Under the pieces are notes generated by a model. It saw only the letters and a list, made by a program, of their open reading frames with translations. It had not been told where the DNA came from and did no database searches. Both the position numbers and the translations under genes were made by a program. Shown piece by piece: positions 25,827-34,517 of a stretch of 64,000 nucleotides of DNA. Numbering within the stretch: position 1 is the first letter of the stretch; every line of letters begins with the position of its first letter. The DNA is from Acidobacteriaceae bacterium (GTDB taxonomy: Bacteria > Acidobacteriota > Terriglobia > Terriglobales > Acidobacteriaceae), in assembly GCA_025462885.1 (NCBI GenBank), contig JAOAPN010000016.1, positions 248,001 through 312,000 on the forward strand, in the 5' to 3' direction.

Positions 25827-27029
25827 CTAACTCCCCAACCCGCCCAACCGACGGCAAGCTTCCATCAAATCCTCATCCTTCTTCGCAAAGCAGAACCGCA
25901 GTAGATCTTCTCCCCGGCCTGAACCCGGTGCAAAGAACGCCGACCCCGCTACCGAAGCCACGCCCGTCTGAGCCAGCAAAGCGCGAGCCTTCTCGGCCGC
26001 CGTCTTCCCCGGCAGATTTCCTGCCGAGGCCAGGATGTAATACGCCCCATCCGGAACATGCGGTCTCATCCCGGCTGCCCGCAAGGCATCCACCAGCATA
26101 CCCCGCTTCAACTCATGCTCCACCGCGAGACGCGCGTAGAAGGTCTTGCCCAACTGCTCCACGCCATCGGCACATCCATGCTGAAACGGCGAGGGCGCGC
26201 ACACGTAGAGCAAGTCATGGAAGTACTGGATCGCTCCCATCCACTTCGCATCCGCCACCAGGTATCCGACGCGCCAACCGGTTACGGAGAACGTCTTTGA
26301 GAATCCCGACATCAGGATTGTCCGCTCCCGCATGCCCTCGAGGGTTGCGGGACTCACATGCTCCGCGCCGCCATACACAAAGTGCTCATAAATCTCATCC
26401 GTGAACACGAACAGGTCGAACTCCAGGGCAATCGCACCCAGCCCTTCCAGTTCCGCCCGCGTAAATACCTTGCCGGCCGGATTCGAAGGCGTATTTACCA
26501 CCATCGCTCGCGTTCGCGGCGTGATCGCAGACCGCACGGCCGCGAGGTCCAGGCTCCAACGGGTCTCGTCGCCGGTATCGGTTCGCTCCAACGGAACCGC
26601 CACCGCTGCCACCTTCATCGAGCGCAGCGTGCTCACGTGATAGCCGTAGAACGGCTCGAACAGCAGCACTTCGTCCCCGGGATTCAGCAGCGCCATCGCC
26701 GCCGCATGAAACGCCCCGGTAGCGCCACTCGCTACCATCACCTCGCGCTCGGGGTCGGCTTCCAGCCCATGCGTCAGCGCCAGTTTCTCGCTGATCGCCC
26801 GCCGCAGCCGGTGAATCCCATCCATCCGCGTGTAGATATTGTGGCCGTCGCGCATCGCCCGTATCGCGCCCTCCATCACCACCGCCGGAACCTCGGTGTC
26901 GCACACCCCCTGCGCCAGGTTCACGCCGCCCATGCGATCGCACTCCGCCGTCATCGCCCGAATCTCGCTCTGCACCACCCGCGGAGCCAACTCGCTCAGC
27001 CGCAATCCACGCGTTGTCGTCTCAATCAT
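25827..27029 (-). CDS. Class I/II aminotransferase (aspartate/kynurenine-type)
   Basis: 400 residues, fold-type I PLP enzyme. The Schiff-base Lys lies in MSGFSKTFSVTGWRVGY; VVNTPSNPAGKVFTRAEL and FTDEIYEHFVY are the usual substrate- and PLP-contacting segments, and ATGAFHAAAMALLNPGDEVL is the phosphate-side loop. It probably transfers amino groups between an amino acid and 2-oxoglutarate; the donor cannot be set from sequence. GGGAGGG precedes the ATG. Confidence 0.93.
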   Translation of the reverse strand: MIETTTRGLRLSELAPRVVQSEIRAMTAECDRMGGVNLAQGVCDTEVPAVVMEGAIRAMRDGHNIYTRMDGIHRLRRAISEKLALTHGLEADPEREVMVASGATGAFHAAAMALLNPGDEVLLFEPFYGYHVSTLRSMKVAAVAVPLERTDTGDETRWSLDLAAVRSAITPRTRAMVVNTPSNPAGKVFTRAELEGLGAIALEFDLFVFTDEIYEHFVYGGAEHVSPATLEGMRERTILMSGFSKTFSVTGWRVGYLVADAKWMGAIQYFHDLLYVCAPSPFQHGCADGVEQLGKTFYARLAVEHELKRGMLVDALRAAGMRPHVPDGAYYILASAGNLPGKTAAEKARALLAQTGVASVAGSAFFAPGSGRGEDLLRFCFAKKDEDLMEACRRLGGLGS

Positions 27030-27308
27030 CGTTCACCCTCCCGTCTTTGATACTCTATCCAATTCTCGTTGATAGCCCACAGACGCCATAAAACCGCAAC
27101 CTCATGCGGCCAGCCTTCAGGCCTTGCGCTTTGCACGACGACCAAAGATTTGAAGGATCACGCCAACTCGTCTTGTCCCGTCTGCCGTATATCATTACGC
27201 ACTCGGCCGAGAACAACGCCGTTGAAGTTCTGTTCATCTATCACTGAGCCACTGGCACTGAGCCACTGAGCGCAGAATCGACCCTGAAGAACGAGGCTTT
27301 CGCACCCC

Positions 27309-27713
27309 ATGATTAAACTCCCTGCTATTACCGCCTTTGTATTTATCCTGATCGCCTCTCTGGCCTGGATGTCCACCAGCCATCGCCGCACCACGCTCCG
27401 CAAGCAGCGCCAGACTCAGTACGAGGCCACCCTCGCCACCTATCAGAACGAACTGCACCCCGGTCAAACCCGGGCCCAGGTCGACTTAGTCCTCGCCGCC
27501 CGCAAACTCCCCTCCGAAGAGCTTCGGCTCGACACCAACTCCTGGGACAAGGTCGTGCGGATTGGCCGTGAGCACAGCATCCACTGGTACTGCGCCTTCG
27601 ACGACATCGATATCCGGCTGCAATTCAACGCCGCTTCCCCAGACGCGCCAGCCAACCCAACCGACTCGCTCTCCCTCATCAGCCTCTACACCCGCCCCCG
27701 CGACTGTCTGTAG
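27309..27713 (+). CDS. Membrane-anchored hypothetical protein, 134 residues
   Basis: One N-terminal membrane helix (about 5-22) followed by a basic stretch and a periplasmic domain. The segment LHPGQTRAQVDLVLAARKLPSEEL resembles the small BamE/SmpA-type fold, in which a G-x-T-x-x-x-V motif precedes a helix; I treat this as suggestive only. No strong ribosome binding site is visible. It stands alone, convergent with the next gene. Confidence 0.55.
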   Translation: MIKLPAITAFVFILIASLAWMSTSHRRTTLRKQRQTQYEATLATYQNELHPGQTRAQVDLVLAARKLPSEELRLDTNSWDKVVRIGREHSIHWYCAFDDIDIRLQFNAASPDAPANPTDSLSLISLYTRPRDCL

Positions 27714-27729
27714 CGTTCCGAATTTTTGA

Positions 27730-28020
27730 TTATTTGGCGAGTTTACAGAGAGACTCCGCTGCAAATCGACTTCGCTCTCGTTGGCTTGTAAATCCCATTC
27801 GTGCGGTCGCAACCCAATCGAGGTAATCCATCAGAGCTTCAACTCCAGACTCTGAGCGAAGGATGGCCATCACTTTCGGAATATACGAATCGTATTCATT
27901 CGTCGCATTGGGTTCACTACAGACGCCGATCGGATCCCACTCTTCCATCAGGACTGTACGAACCTGCAGCCACAACTTGTCGCGCAGTTCATCCCCTTCG
28001 ACGTAATGCGCCGCAGTCAT
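27730..28020 (-). CDS. Conserved hypothetical protein, 96 residues (DUF1871-like)
   Basis: Small acidic helical protein. The motif EEWDPIGVC ... NEYDSYIPKVMAILRS ... LMDYLDWVATARMGF recurs in small bacterial proteins of unknown role, related in my recollection to DUF1871 and to immunity-like proteins. It begins 2 bases after the lipA stop, so it should be co-transcribed with lipA. No function can be assigned. Confidence 0.65.
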   Translation of the reverse strand: MTAAHYVEGDELRDKLWLQVRTVLMEEWDPIGVCSEPNATNEYDSYIPKVMAILRSESGVEALMDYLDWVATARMGFTSQRERSRFAAESLCKLAK

Positions 28021-28022
28021 GT

Positions 28023-28997
28023 TTAGGCCAGCCCGGTGGCCTCGGCCTGCTCTTGCGCGTGGTAGCTGCTCCGCACCAGCGGTCCCGACTCCACATGGCG
28101 GAAGCCCATGGCCTGCGCTTCGTGCTTCAGGAAGGCGAACTCATCCGGAGTGTAGTACCGAGACATCGGCAGATGATCGCGGCTGGGACGCAGATACTGC
28201 CCGATGGTCAGAATGTCGACCTTACGGTCTGCCAGGTCGCGAAACACCGTCAGCAGCTCGTGCATCTCTTCACCAAGCCCGACGATGATGCCGGTCTTGG
28301 TGACTATCTGGTCGCCGTCCCGGTCTGAAAAATACTCCGCTGCAATCTCCTTCGCGTGCTGGAGGAAGCGGAGCGACTTCTCATATCGTCCGCCACTCTT
28401 CGCCACCCGGTACAGCCGCGGAACGGTCTCGATATTGTGGTTCAGGATCTCCGGCCGCGCCGCTACCACCAGCCGCAGCGCTTCTTCATTGCCCTGGAAG
28501 TCCGGCGTCAGCACCTCAACCCGGCATCCCGGAGCCTGCAGCCGTATCTCTTCAATCACGCTTACGAACGCCCGTGCAGCGCCGACATTGTCGTCATCGC
28601 GGTTCACGCTGGTGACCACGGCGTGCGCCAGTCCAAGCTGCGCGACGGCATAGGCCACGCGGCGGGGCTCGTCCTGATCGATCGGCTCCGGCCGGCCCTT
28701 GGGCACCGCGCAGAAACCGCAGCGGCGCGTGCAGAGATTGCCCAGCATCATGAAGGTGGCGGACTTCTGGTTCCAGCACTCGCCGATATTCGGGCACTGC
28801 GCGCTCTCGCACACGGTGTGCAGGTTCAGCTCCCGCGCCATCTTCTTCAGATTGTGGAAGGTCTCCCCCATCGGAGCCTTGGCCTTCAACCACTCCGGCT
28901 TCTTCACCGGCTTACGCGGCGAGAGGTCGATCTGGATCAGATCTGAAACCTGCACCTGCTCGCTGTTCAATTGGGCCACCGGAGGAGTCATCCCCAT
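28023..28997 (-). CDS. lipA: Lipoyl synthase
   Basis: 324 residues. Radical-SAM enzyme that inserts two sulfurs into protein-bound octanoyl groups. The auxiliary cluster uses C63, C68 and C74 (CESAQCPNIGEC), the SAM cluster C89, C93 and C96 (CTRRCGFC), and RSSY near the C-terminus gives the conserved Ser ligand. An in-frame ATG at 29051 exists, but a likely -10 element (CTAGGTATAA on the minus strand, 29063-29072) sits only about 12 bases upstream of it, so the 28997 start is more likely. The lipB partner is not in the window. Confidence 0.95.
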   Translation of the reverse strand: MGMTPPVAQLNSEQVQVSDLIQIDLSPRKPVKKPEWLKAKAPMGETFHNLKKMARELNLHTVCESAQCPNIGECWNQKSATFMMLGNLCTRRCGFCAVPKGRPEPIDQDEPRRVAYAVAQLGLAHAVVTSVNRDDDNVGAARAFVSVIEEIRLQAPGCRVEVLTPDFQGNEEALRLVVAARPEILNHNIETVPRLYRVAKSGGRYEKSLRFLQHAKEIAAEYFSDRDGDQIVTKTGIIVGLGEEMHELLTVFRDLADRKVDILTIGQYLRPSRDHLPMSRYYTPDEFAFLKHEAQAMGFRHVESGPLVRSSYHAQEQAEATGLA

Positions 28998-29091
28998 AAT
29001 TGTATCCGTCTGCAGCAAAACCGGCCTATTCAGCAGCCGATAGTCGAACACGCATCGCTCTCTTATACCTAGTATCCGGCTTCTTAAGCCG

Positions 29092-29160
29092 TTTAAGAAT
29101 GACGATGGTTCTGACGGGTGCCGAGCTTCGGGCTGGGCCGCTCCATTTTAAGAATGACGG
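29092..29160. repeat. Direct repeat upstream of lipA
   Basis: TTTAAGAATGACG occurs at 29092-29104 and again at 29148-29160, each followed by a GGTTCTG-containing tail. The period is 56 bases. The copies lie upstream of the likely lipA promoter and downstream of the membrane-protein gene on the same strand. Confidence 0.7.
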
Positions 29161-29183
29161 GGGTTCTGGGGTATGTCGCACAG

Positions 29184-29567
29184 CTATCGCAGCCGTTCGC
29201 GAACCTCGGGCCGTACCAGGTAGAGAAAAAACACCAACTCAAACAGGCCACGCAGCGCAAAGAACGTCACGTGCAATTTAGAAAAGTAGTAGATGTCTCC
29301 CATCGCCAGGAGCACGCAACCCGCCATCACCAGCGAGTAGCCCCAGCGACGCAGCCGCAGCAGGCCAAAGATCCCGGCCGCGAGCATGGTGCAGAGCGTC
29401 AGTACGCCGTACTTGCCGATGCCCGTCCCGAAGCCTCCCACCAGCGCGCCGTAGACATTGACCATAGTCAGAAACAGCAAAAACATGCAAATTGCGGCAA
29501 CGCCGGGTAGTAGTCCACCCGCCTTCGCCTGAAGCTTCCGTACCGATTCCCGCTCGTCCAAGTTCAA
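29184..29567 (-). CDS. Small four-helix membrane protein
   Basis: About 127 residues with four predicted membrane helices (about 20-42, 50-67, 74-90 and 100-120). No family is recognised. The start is probably a TTG: 29567 or, with GGGAG 7 bases upstream, 29561. It follows the cytochrome c gene by 13 bases on the same strand, suggesting a two-gene unit. Confidence 0.6.
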   Translation of the reverse strand: MNLDERESVRKLQAKAGGLLPGVAAICMFLLFLTMVNVYGALVGGFGTGIGKYGVLTLCTMLAAGIFGLLRLRRWGYSLVMAGCVLLAMGDIYYFSKLHVTFFALRGLFELVFFLYLVRPEVRERLR

Positions 29568-29580
29568 ACTCCCAACTGTT

Positions 29581-29955
29581 TTAAAGCGTGTGCAGATACG
29601 CCAGCAGATCCTGCAGATCCTCAGGATCGACCGTATCGCCGAGTGGGGGCATCAGCCCGTGCCCATTGTGGATGGTGGCCGTAACCCGCTCGTCCGTGGC
29701 CGCTGCGCCACTGGGCAAGGCAGGCTTTTTGAAAACTCCGACCAGTGCCGGACCATGCAACGCCTCGGCCTTGCGGTCGTTGTGGCACACGCCACAGCGT
29801 CCCTGGAAGACGGTGCGGCCCAGCAGCTCGTGCTTGTTCAGCTCATTCAGCGGCTTGGGCTGTGCAGGAACTTCACAGCCGATGGTCCAAACCAGGCCAC
29901 AGACCAGCATCACGCCAGCGGTAGCCGCCAAAATTCCTTGTTTGAAATCTCTCAC
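29581..29955 (-). CDS. Cytochrome c lipoprotein (class I, single haem)
   Basis: 124 residues from a GTG at 29955. A membrane leader with lipobox-like WTIGC (Cys 27) precedes a class I cytochrome fold: GRTVFQGRCGVCH (haem motif 54-58), GPALVGVF, then GLMPPLGDTVDPEDLQDLLAYLHTL supplying the axial Met and the C-terminal helix. It acts as a periplasmic electron carrier. A longer frame up to 30045 reads into a palindromic repeat and is unlikely. The partner oxidase or reductase is not in the window. Confidence 0.8.
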   Translation of the reverse strand: MRDFKQGILAATAGVMLVCGLVWTIGCEVPAQPKPLNELNKHELLGRTVFQGRCGVCHNDRKAEALHGPALVGVFKKPALPSGAAATDERVTATIHNGHGLMPPLGDTVDPEDLQDLLAYLHTL

Positions 29956-30017
29956 CTGACCATTCTCGCAGAACACGAGAAAGAACTGACACCTATGCCG
30001 TATCAACATAAAGACTT

Positions 30018-30152
30018 TGGAAGGGCACACCTTCCGATGTGCCAAACCCTACTTATTTTGATTTGTTTCTTTGTCGGTTTGCCTATGGCAAACCGACATA
30101 GAAACAAAGGATAGAGGAGCATGCTGTTTTTCGGCATGGCTGAAGCCATGCC
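30018..30152. repeat. REP-like cluster of three hairpins
   Basis: Three consecutive palindromes between dacB and the cytochrome gene: GGCACA/TGTGCC (about 30024-30043); a 22-bp hairpin with arms 30062-30083 and 30087-30108, a TAT loop and one mismatch; and GGCATGGC-TGAA-GCCATGCC (30133-30152). The last core recurs at 40779-40798. No T-runs follow, so they look like repetitive extragenic palindromes rather than terminators. Confidence 0.75.
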
Positions 30153-30194
30153 CTTCCGAATACCTCTGGTATCGCTTGTATATGTCGATACTGT

Positions 30195-31883
30195 TTAGTT
30201 GTTCGCCGCAATCGCAGCCACTACCTTATCCATCGCGTCCCGGTCGGAGTTATTGCGTGGAGCGTGGTTTCCGACCATGATCGAGAAGATCACCGTCTTG
30301 CCGCTGGCGCACTCCAGATAGCCACTCAAAGCGCGTGCCTCGCCCAGCGTTCCGGTCTTGGCAAACACATGGTCCTTCAAGGGAGCGCTCGGAAACCGGC
30401 CTGCGAGCGAACCATCCTCACCGCCAACCGGCAGACTCCGCCGCCAGTCTGCAAACCACGGCTGCGCGACCGCATATCGAAGCAGCCGCGTCGTGGCTCG
30501 TGGCGTCACCAGATCGTGCCCACTTAAGCCGGAGCCGTCGAAGAAGACGAAGTCGTCCTTGTTCACCCCGGCGTGCTCCAGAAATGCGCGCACGACTCTT
30601 GCTCCGCCCAACGTCGAACCATCCCCAAGCACCGCTGAGCCGACATCGTGCAGGAACATCTCTGCGTGCAGATTCTGGCTTACTTTGTTGGTTACGACGA
30701 CATCTTCTCGAAGCGCGGGAGAAGTATGACTCGCCAAAACCGTTGCTGGTGTCTGGGCCATATTGGCGCAAGCGTCGCTGCAAGCCAAGGGTTTTTTCCC
30801 GACGCTGTAGGTCTTCGTCCAGTCCATCCCGGCGGGGGTCTCGTGGGAGGCGCGAACGATGTCTTTGGTCTCCGTTGAGATTACGTGCCTCGCTCTTGCT
30901 ACTCCCGTAACCGTGATGCCTCTTGCTTCCAGCATTCCCTTCAGCGCGATAGCGGCGTACTCCGCAGGATCGTGGATCGCGATCTCCTCTTCATCCGGCT
31001 GGGAGTCTACGGCAATAGACCCGTACACCCGCAGCACTTTGGAGCCCAGCGCCCGCTCCATCTGGACGTGGCTTCCACTCTTCGCGGCACCTGTCGCCAA
31101 CCCCGAAACATCGACGGTGTAATACGCGAGCGCGGGATCAAGCGAGACGGTCGCGGGACCGCCCGCCGTGGCGCCTGGAGTCACCACAATCTTCAACTGG
31201 TTGTCCGTAATAGTCAGTGCCGAAACCGGAGCGCCGTACCCCCAGACCGTATCGTCGATGGACCAATCCTCCGCGTACGGCTGCCACGGAAAGAGCGTGT
31301 CGTCCCCGATCACGTCGCCGTTCACGACCTTCAGGCCGGTCGCTGCAACCTGATCGGCCATCTCCGCCAGATAGCGCAGCGAATCAGGCTCAGGCAGCGG
31401 AGGAGCCCCGGGCTGTCGCTTGGGTCGCAATGCCGGCGGAACATAGGGCAGCTCGCGCCCGGAGAGGTTCGCATCGCCGCTCCCTACCAGGACCACATCG
31501 CCTGTCAGCTTATCCGCACCGTGGAAGATGCCGCGCGCAAGCACCTGCGTCTCGAACGTCGTTCCGCCACCCAGCAATGCGAGCGCGGTAGCTGTCGTGA
31601 ACAACTTTGCGTTGCTGGCCGGCTGGAAGAACTGCGCTTCGTTCATTGCGTAGATCGGCGTTCCATCCAGCGCCACTACCTTCACACCCCAATGAGCGCG
31701 CGCTACGGCTGGAGCGCCCAATAGCGCTTCGATCTGCGTGGCCAGTTTCGTGCAGGGTCCACTTCGTCCAGCCTTGGTTGCCACCGCTCCATCGCAGGCA
31801 ACGCCCTGCGCACCAGCGACTCCGCCCAGAGCCAACAACACTGCAAACGTACCAACTCGTAAACCTGTAACAAGCTCTCGCAT
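30195..31883 (-). CDS. dacB: D-alanyl-D-alanine carboxypeptidase/endopeptidase (PBP4 type)
   Basis: 562 residues with a signal peptide (1-25). Penicillin-binding SxxK motif at S90-K93 (QPASNAKLFT), second motif region DGSGLSGHD and the KTG motif in FAKTGTLGEA near the C-terminus. A large insertion between the first and second motifs is typical of class C low-molecular-mass PBPs (PBP4/DacB). It cleaves peptide cross-links or the terminal D-Ala of peptidoglycan in the periplasm. Four Cys in two close pairs (CDG..., CTK, CSDAC) could form disulfides. Confidence 0.93.
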   Translation of the reverse strand: MRELVTGLRVGTFAVLLALGGVAGAQGVACDGAVATKAGRSGPCTKLATQIEALLGAPAVARAHWGVKVVALDGTPIYAMNEAQFFQPASNAKLFTTATALALLGGGTTFETQVLARGIFHGADKLTGDVVLVGSGDANLSGRELPYVPPALRPKRQPGAPPLPEPDSLRYLAEMADQVAATGLKVVNGDVIGDDTLFPWQPYAEDWSIDDTVWGYGAPVSALTITDNQLKIVVTPGATAGGPATVSLDPALAYYTVDVSGLATGAAKSGSHVQMERALGSKVLRVYGSIAVDSQPDEEEIAIHDPAEYAAIALKGMLEARGITVTGVARARHVISTETKDIVRASHETPAGMDWTKTYSVGKKPLACSDACANMAQTPATVLASHTSPALREDVVVTNKVSQNLHAEMFLHDVGSAVLGDGSTLGGARVVRAFLEHAGVNKDDFVFFDGSGLSGHDLVTPRATTRLLRYAVAQPWFADWRRSLPVGGEDGSLAGRFPSAPLKDHVFAKTGTLGEARALSGYLECASGKTVIFSIMVGNHAPRNNSDRDAMDKVVAAIAANN

Positions 31884-31976
31884 CCGCGCAGTCTAGCATC
31901 GCGGTGCGGTCCTCTCACTCGAAAATCGATTCATGACCTGCTTTACCCCGAACCGTCGACGCTCTACCCTCAGTGG

Positions 31977-32876
31977 ATGCCCTTCTCGCCCAGAGCCTCG
32001 TTCGACTGGAAGCTCCGCACCCGGACGCTCGCGCTTGGTCCGCGCACGCTGATCATGGCGATCCTCAACGTCACGCCGGACAGCTTCTCCGACGGCGGTT
32101 TGCACAACGCTCCCGGAGCAGCCGTGACGCACGCTCTCAAGCTGCTTGACGAAGGCGCGGACCTGCTCGATCTTGGCGGTGAATCGACGCGCCCCAACGC
32201 CGCTCCTGTGAGCCCCGATGAAGAGCAGGCGCGGGTGCTTCCTGTCCTCGAAGCGATCCTCAAGGCACGGCCGGGGACCGTCGTCTCGATCGATACCTTT
32301 CACGCCGCCACGGCGCGCGCCGCCGTCCTTGCAGGAGCGGAGATCGTCAACGATGTCAGTGGTTTCCTCTGGGATCGCGAGATGGCCGCAGCCTGCGCGG
32401 AGCTGCGTTGCGGCACCATCCTGATGCACGCACGGGGAACACCGCAGACGTGGAAGGCACTTCCTCCGCTTGGCTCCGATGAGGTTCTTCCGCTGGTCGA
32501 GAATGGCCTCGCCGAGAGCATCGCGATCGCCGCCGCGGCCGGACTTGCGCGCAACCAGATTGTTCTCGACCCCGGCTTCGGCTTCGGGAAACTCGGCAAC
32601 GAGAACTACACGCTGCTGGCGCGTCTCGATGGTCTTCGCAGCCTTGCGATGCCCATCCTGGCCGGCATCTCCCGCAAGGGCTTTCTTACGAAGACTCTCG
32701 CTGCCCTGGGCGCTGAATACGCACAGCTTGCACCGCGAACTTCACAACTTCCGTCCGGGACGCTCGCCGCCAATACAGCAGCGATTCTTGCCGGAGCCCA
32801 CATTGTGCGCGTGCACGATGTACGCCCGGCACGGGAGGCCGCGGCGATTGTGGACGCCATCCTCGGTGCGCTCTAA
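31977..32876 (+). CDS. folP: Dihydropteroate synthase
   Basis: 299 residues. Joins para-aminobenzoate to dihydropterin pyrophosphate in folate synthesis; the target of sulfonamides. Family motifs: ILNVTPDSFSDGG (near 29-41), LLDLGGESTRP, SIDTFHAATARAAVLAGAEIVNDVSG, DPGFGFGKL, GISRKGFL and the final IVRVHDV. No strong ribosome binding site precedes the ATG. It stands alone, divergent from dacB. Confidence 0.96.
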   Translation: MPFSPRASFDWKLRTRTLALGPRTLIMAILNVTPDSFSDGGLHNAPGAAVTHALKLLDEGADLLDLGGESTRPNAAPVSPDEEQARVLPVLEAILKARPGTVVSIDTFHAATARAAVLAGAEIVNDVSGFLWDREMAAACAELRCGTILMHARGTPQTWKALPPLGSDEVLPLVENGLAESIAIAAAAGLARNQIVLDPGFGFGKLGNENYTLLARLDGLRSLAMPILAGISRKGFLTKTLAALGAEYAQLAPRTSQLPSGTLAANTAAILAGAHIVRVHDVRPAREAAAIVDAILGAL

Positions 32877-33217
32877 AATCCGATCCCCTTCTCACAGGAA
32901 AGCATCGGCCAAAGCTGTCAAGCCCCAAAAATCCGCCAAACCGCCGTAACTCCAGCTCCATCAGCAGATAAAAAATTAAAAAAAGTGGCATTCCAGTTAT
33001 GGCCCATTCACTAAAATAGAAACAGGAAGAAATAGAAAACCGGAAGAGAGAATAGAAAAGCGAGCTCGATTTCCGCCGCACCGCCCGTAAGTCTATGCCT
33101 GACAGGAATTTAGCCGTAACTCCTTTGTGCGCAGGATTTTGGAGAGAGTCTACTCGCTTATATCATTGAAACAAAGGACTTTATGCAAAGGGGGGGAGGG
33201 CCCCCTTCCCGATCTAG
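32877..33217. other. Non-coding stretch, A-rich segment
   Basis: 341 bases between folP and the DUF2278 gene. The centre (about 32960-33065) is unusually A-rich with repeated AGAAA/ATAGAAA tracts, unlike its surroundings. Near 33188-33204 a G-run faces a C-run (GGGGGAGGGCCCCC), which could act as a weak terminator for the DUF2278 gene. No gene is supported. Confidence 0.4.
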
Positions 33218-33886
33218 TTATGCGATGGGGCTTCCAGTGCTATCGGTGTTCCAGCTCTCAGTCTGGAACGCGATAAAGACCGCCGTCCAGGTGTTCTTCG
33301 AGGGCAGATGGATGAACAGCGCACCATCCTGCCACGCCCCGTTATCCTTCGTAAAGCCACCTGCCGGATTGCCCTGGTTCATGTGGATGTTGTGGATTCC
33401 ATCCACTTTGCCCGCATCGGAGAATGCGCTGCCGAAGGCGTAGATTACACCGTCCTTATCGGCAATGGTCATGTTGAGCAGTGTGACGACTGCATTTTCG
33501 AGGGCTTTCGCGCGGGCGCGGTTCATCATGCGCTCGTCTTCGCTGCCGCGTCCGATCATCTGGGGCAAGAGGGCCATCTGCTGACGCGAAATCATCGGCG
33601 CGCCGTTGACCGTGCTGCGTACGAAGTCCAGCGCGAGCCCACCGGCTTTGCTCTTCAGAGCCGTCATCCCCATGGGTAGCGCGAGCAGTTCCGCTTCGTT
33701 GGGAGGCGTAAAACCCTCCTCGATCGCGTAGAGCACCTCGGAGCCGTCCACCGACTGGATATTGACCGCTACGGTAAATGGGCCGCCGGGAGCCTGCAGG
33801 GTGATCTGGTAGTGCGCACTCTTTCCCGAGATGACTTTTCCAGCCGTAGGATCCCCCGCCAGGACGCTGTAGTTTTGAACCGGCAT
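33218..33886 (-). CDS. YukJ-like DUF2278 family protein
   Basis: 222 residues. Recognised from the start YSVLAGDPTAGKVISGKSAHYQI and the C-terminal NIHMNQGNPAGGF ... DNGAWQDGALFIHLP, characteristic of YukJ/DUF2278 proteins of unknown function, probably beta-rich. AGGAGAGAGT precedes the ATG. It lies 45 bases downstream of the HxlR regulator on the same strand. Confidence 0.85.
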   Translation of the reverse strand: MPVQNYSVLAGDPTAGKVISGKSAHYQITLQAPGGPFTVAVNIQSVDGSEVLYAIEEGFTPPNEAELLALPMGMTALKSKAGGLALDFVRSTVNGAPMISRQQMALLPQMIGRGSEDERMMNRARAKALENAVVTLLNMTIADKDGVIYAFGSAFSDAGKVDGIHNIHMNQGNPAGGFTKDNGAWQDGALFIHLPSKNTWTAVFIAFQTESWNTDSTGSPIA

Positions 33887-33930
33887 ACTCTCTCCTATCG
33901 TTCACCCTTGTTGATTTTGTCGAAGCCGAC

Positions 33931-34401
33931 TTAGACTGCGACGCGGGGCTGCGGCACGCCCGGCGTTGGCACAGCATCGAACTGCTCGCGCGCCCTGATC
34001 ACTGCCTCGTGATTCTTCTCTGCCCAAATCCACACTCCGCAGAACGCTGCGCCAAGACTGTAGCCCAGTTCGGTCAACTGGTACTCCACGCGGGGAGGCA
34101 CCACTGGGTGCACCGTTCGCTGCAGCAAGCCGTCCCGCTCCATCTGCCGCAGAGTCTTGGTCAGCATCTTCTGGCTGATGCCTTCCAGGTATTCTGCGAT
34201 GCGCGTGAACCGCAGCTCTCCGTGCTCGGTCAGGATCTCCAGCACCAGCATCGTCCACTTATCTGCGACGCGACCGATGATCTCGGTCACCAGCCGCTCC
34301 ACCGCCGGATCGACCTCTGCAGGAGCGGGATTTGCCAGCATCTCGGCCTGTACTGCTGCGATGCGTTCCTGCTGTCGTTGCGAGCCGTGCCCGATCGCCA
34401 T
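33931..34401 (-). CDS. HxlR-family winged-helix transcriptional regulator
   Basis: 156 residues. The HxlR winged helix occupies about 37-135: IIGRVADKWTMLVLEILTEHGELRFTRIAEYLEGISQKMLTKTLRQMERDGLLQRTVHPVVPPRVEYQLTELG. The family often senses reactive electrophiles or quinones; no Cys sits at the usual N-terminal sensing site (one Cys, in AAFCGVW). It is divergent from a short-chain dehydrogenase gene with a palindrome between them, the standard layout for a regulator and its target. Confidence 0.93.
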   Translation of the reverse strand: MAIGHGSQRQQERIAAVQAEMLANPAPAEVDPAVERLVTEIIGRVADKWTMLVLEILTEHGELRFTRIAEYLEGISQKMLTKTLRQMERDGLLQRTVHPVVPPRVEYQLTELGYSLGAAFCGVWIWAEKNHEAVIRAREQFDAVPTPGVPQPRVAV

Positions 34402-34427
34402 CTACACTCTCCCGACGGTAACTATGC

Positions 34428-34439
34428 CACTTCAAAGTG
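34428..34439. promoter_or_regulatory. Palindromic operator candidate for the HxlR regulator
   Basis: CACTT-CA-AAGTG is a 12-bp palindrome in the 116-base gap between the divergent hxlR-type gene and the dehydrogenase gene. HxlR proteins bind ACTT/AAGT-type palindromes. Confidence 0.6.
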
Positions 34440-34517
34440 CCTGCTTCCAACCTGGTCCGGACGGGGCTACCGTCTTGAAAGAGCAGGCGCTGCAACCGCC
34501 CTCACAGGAGATTCACC

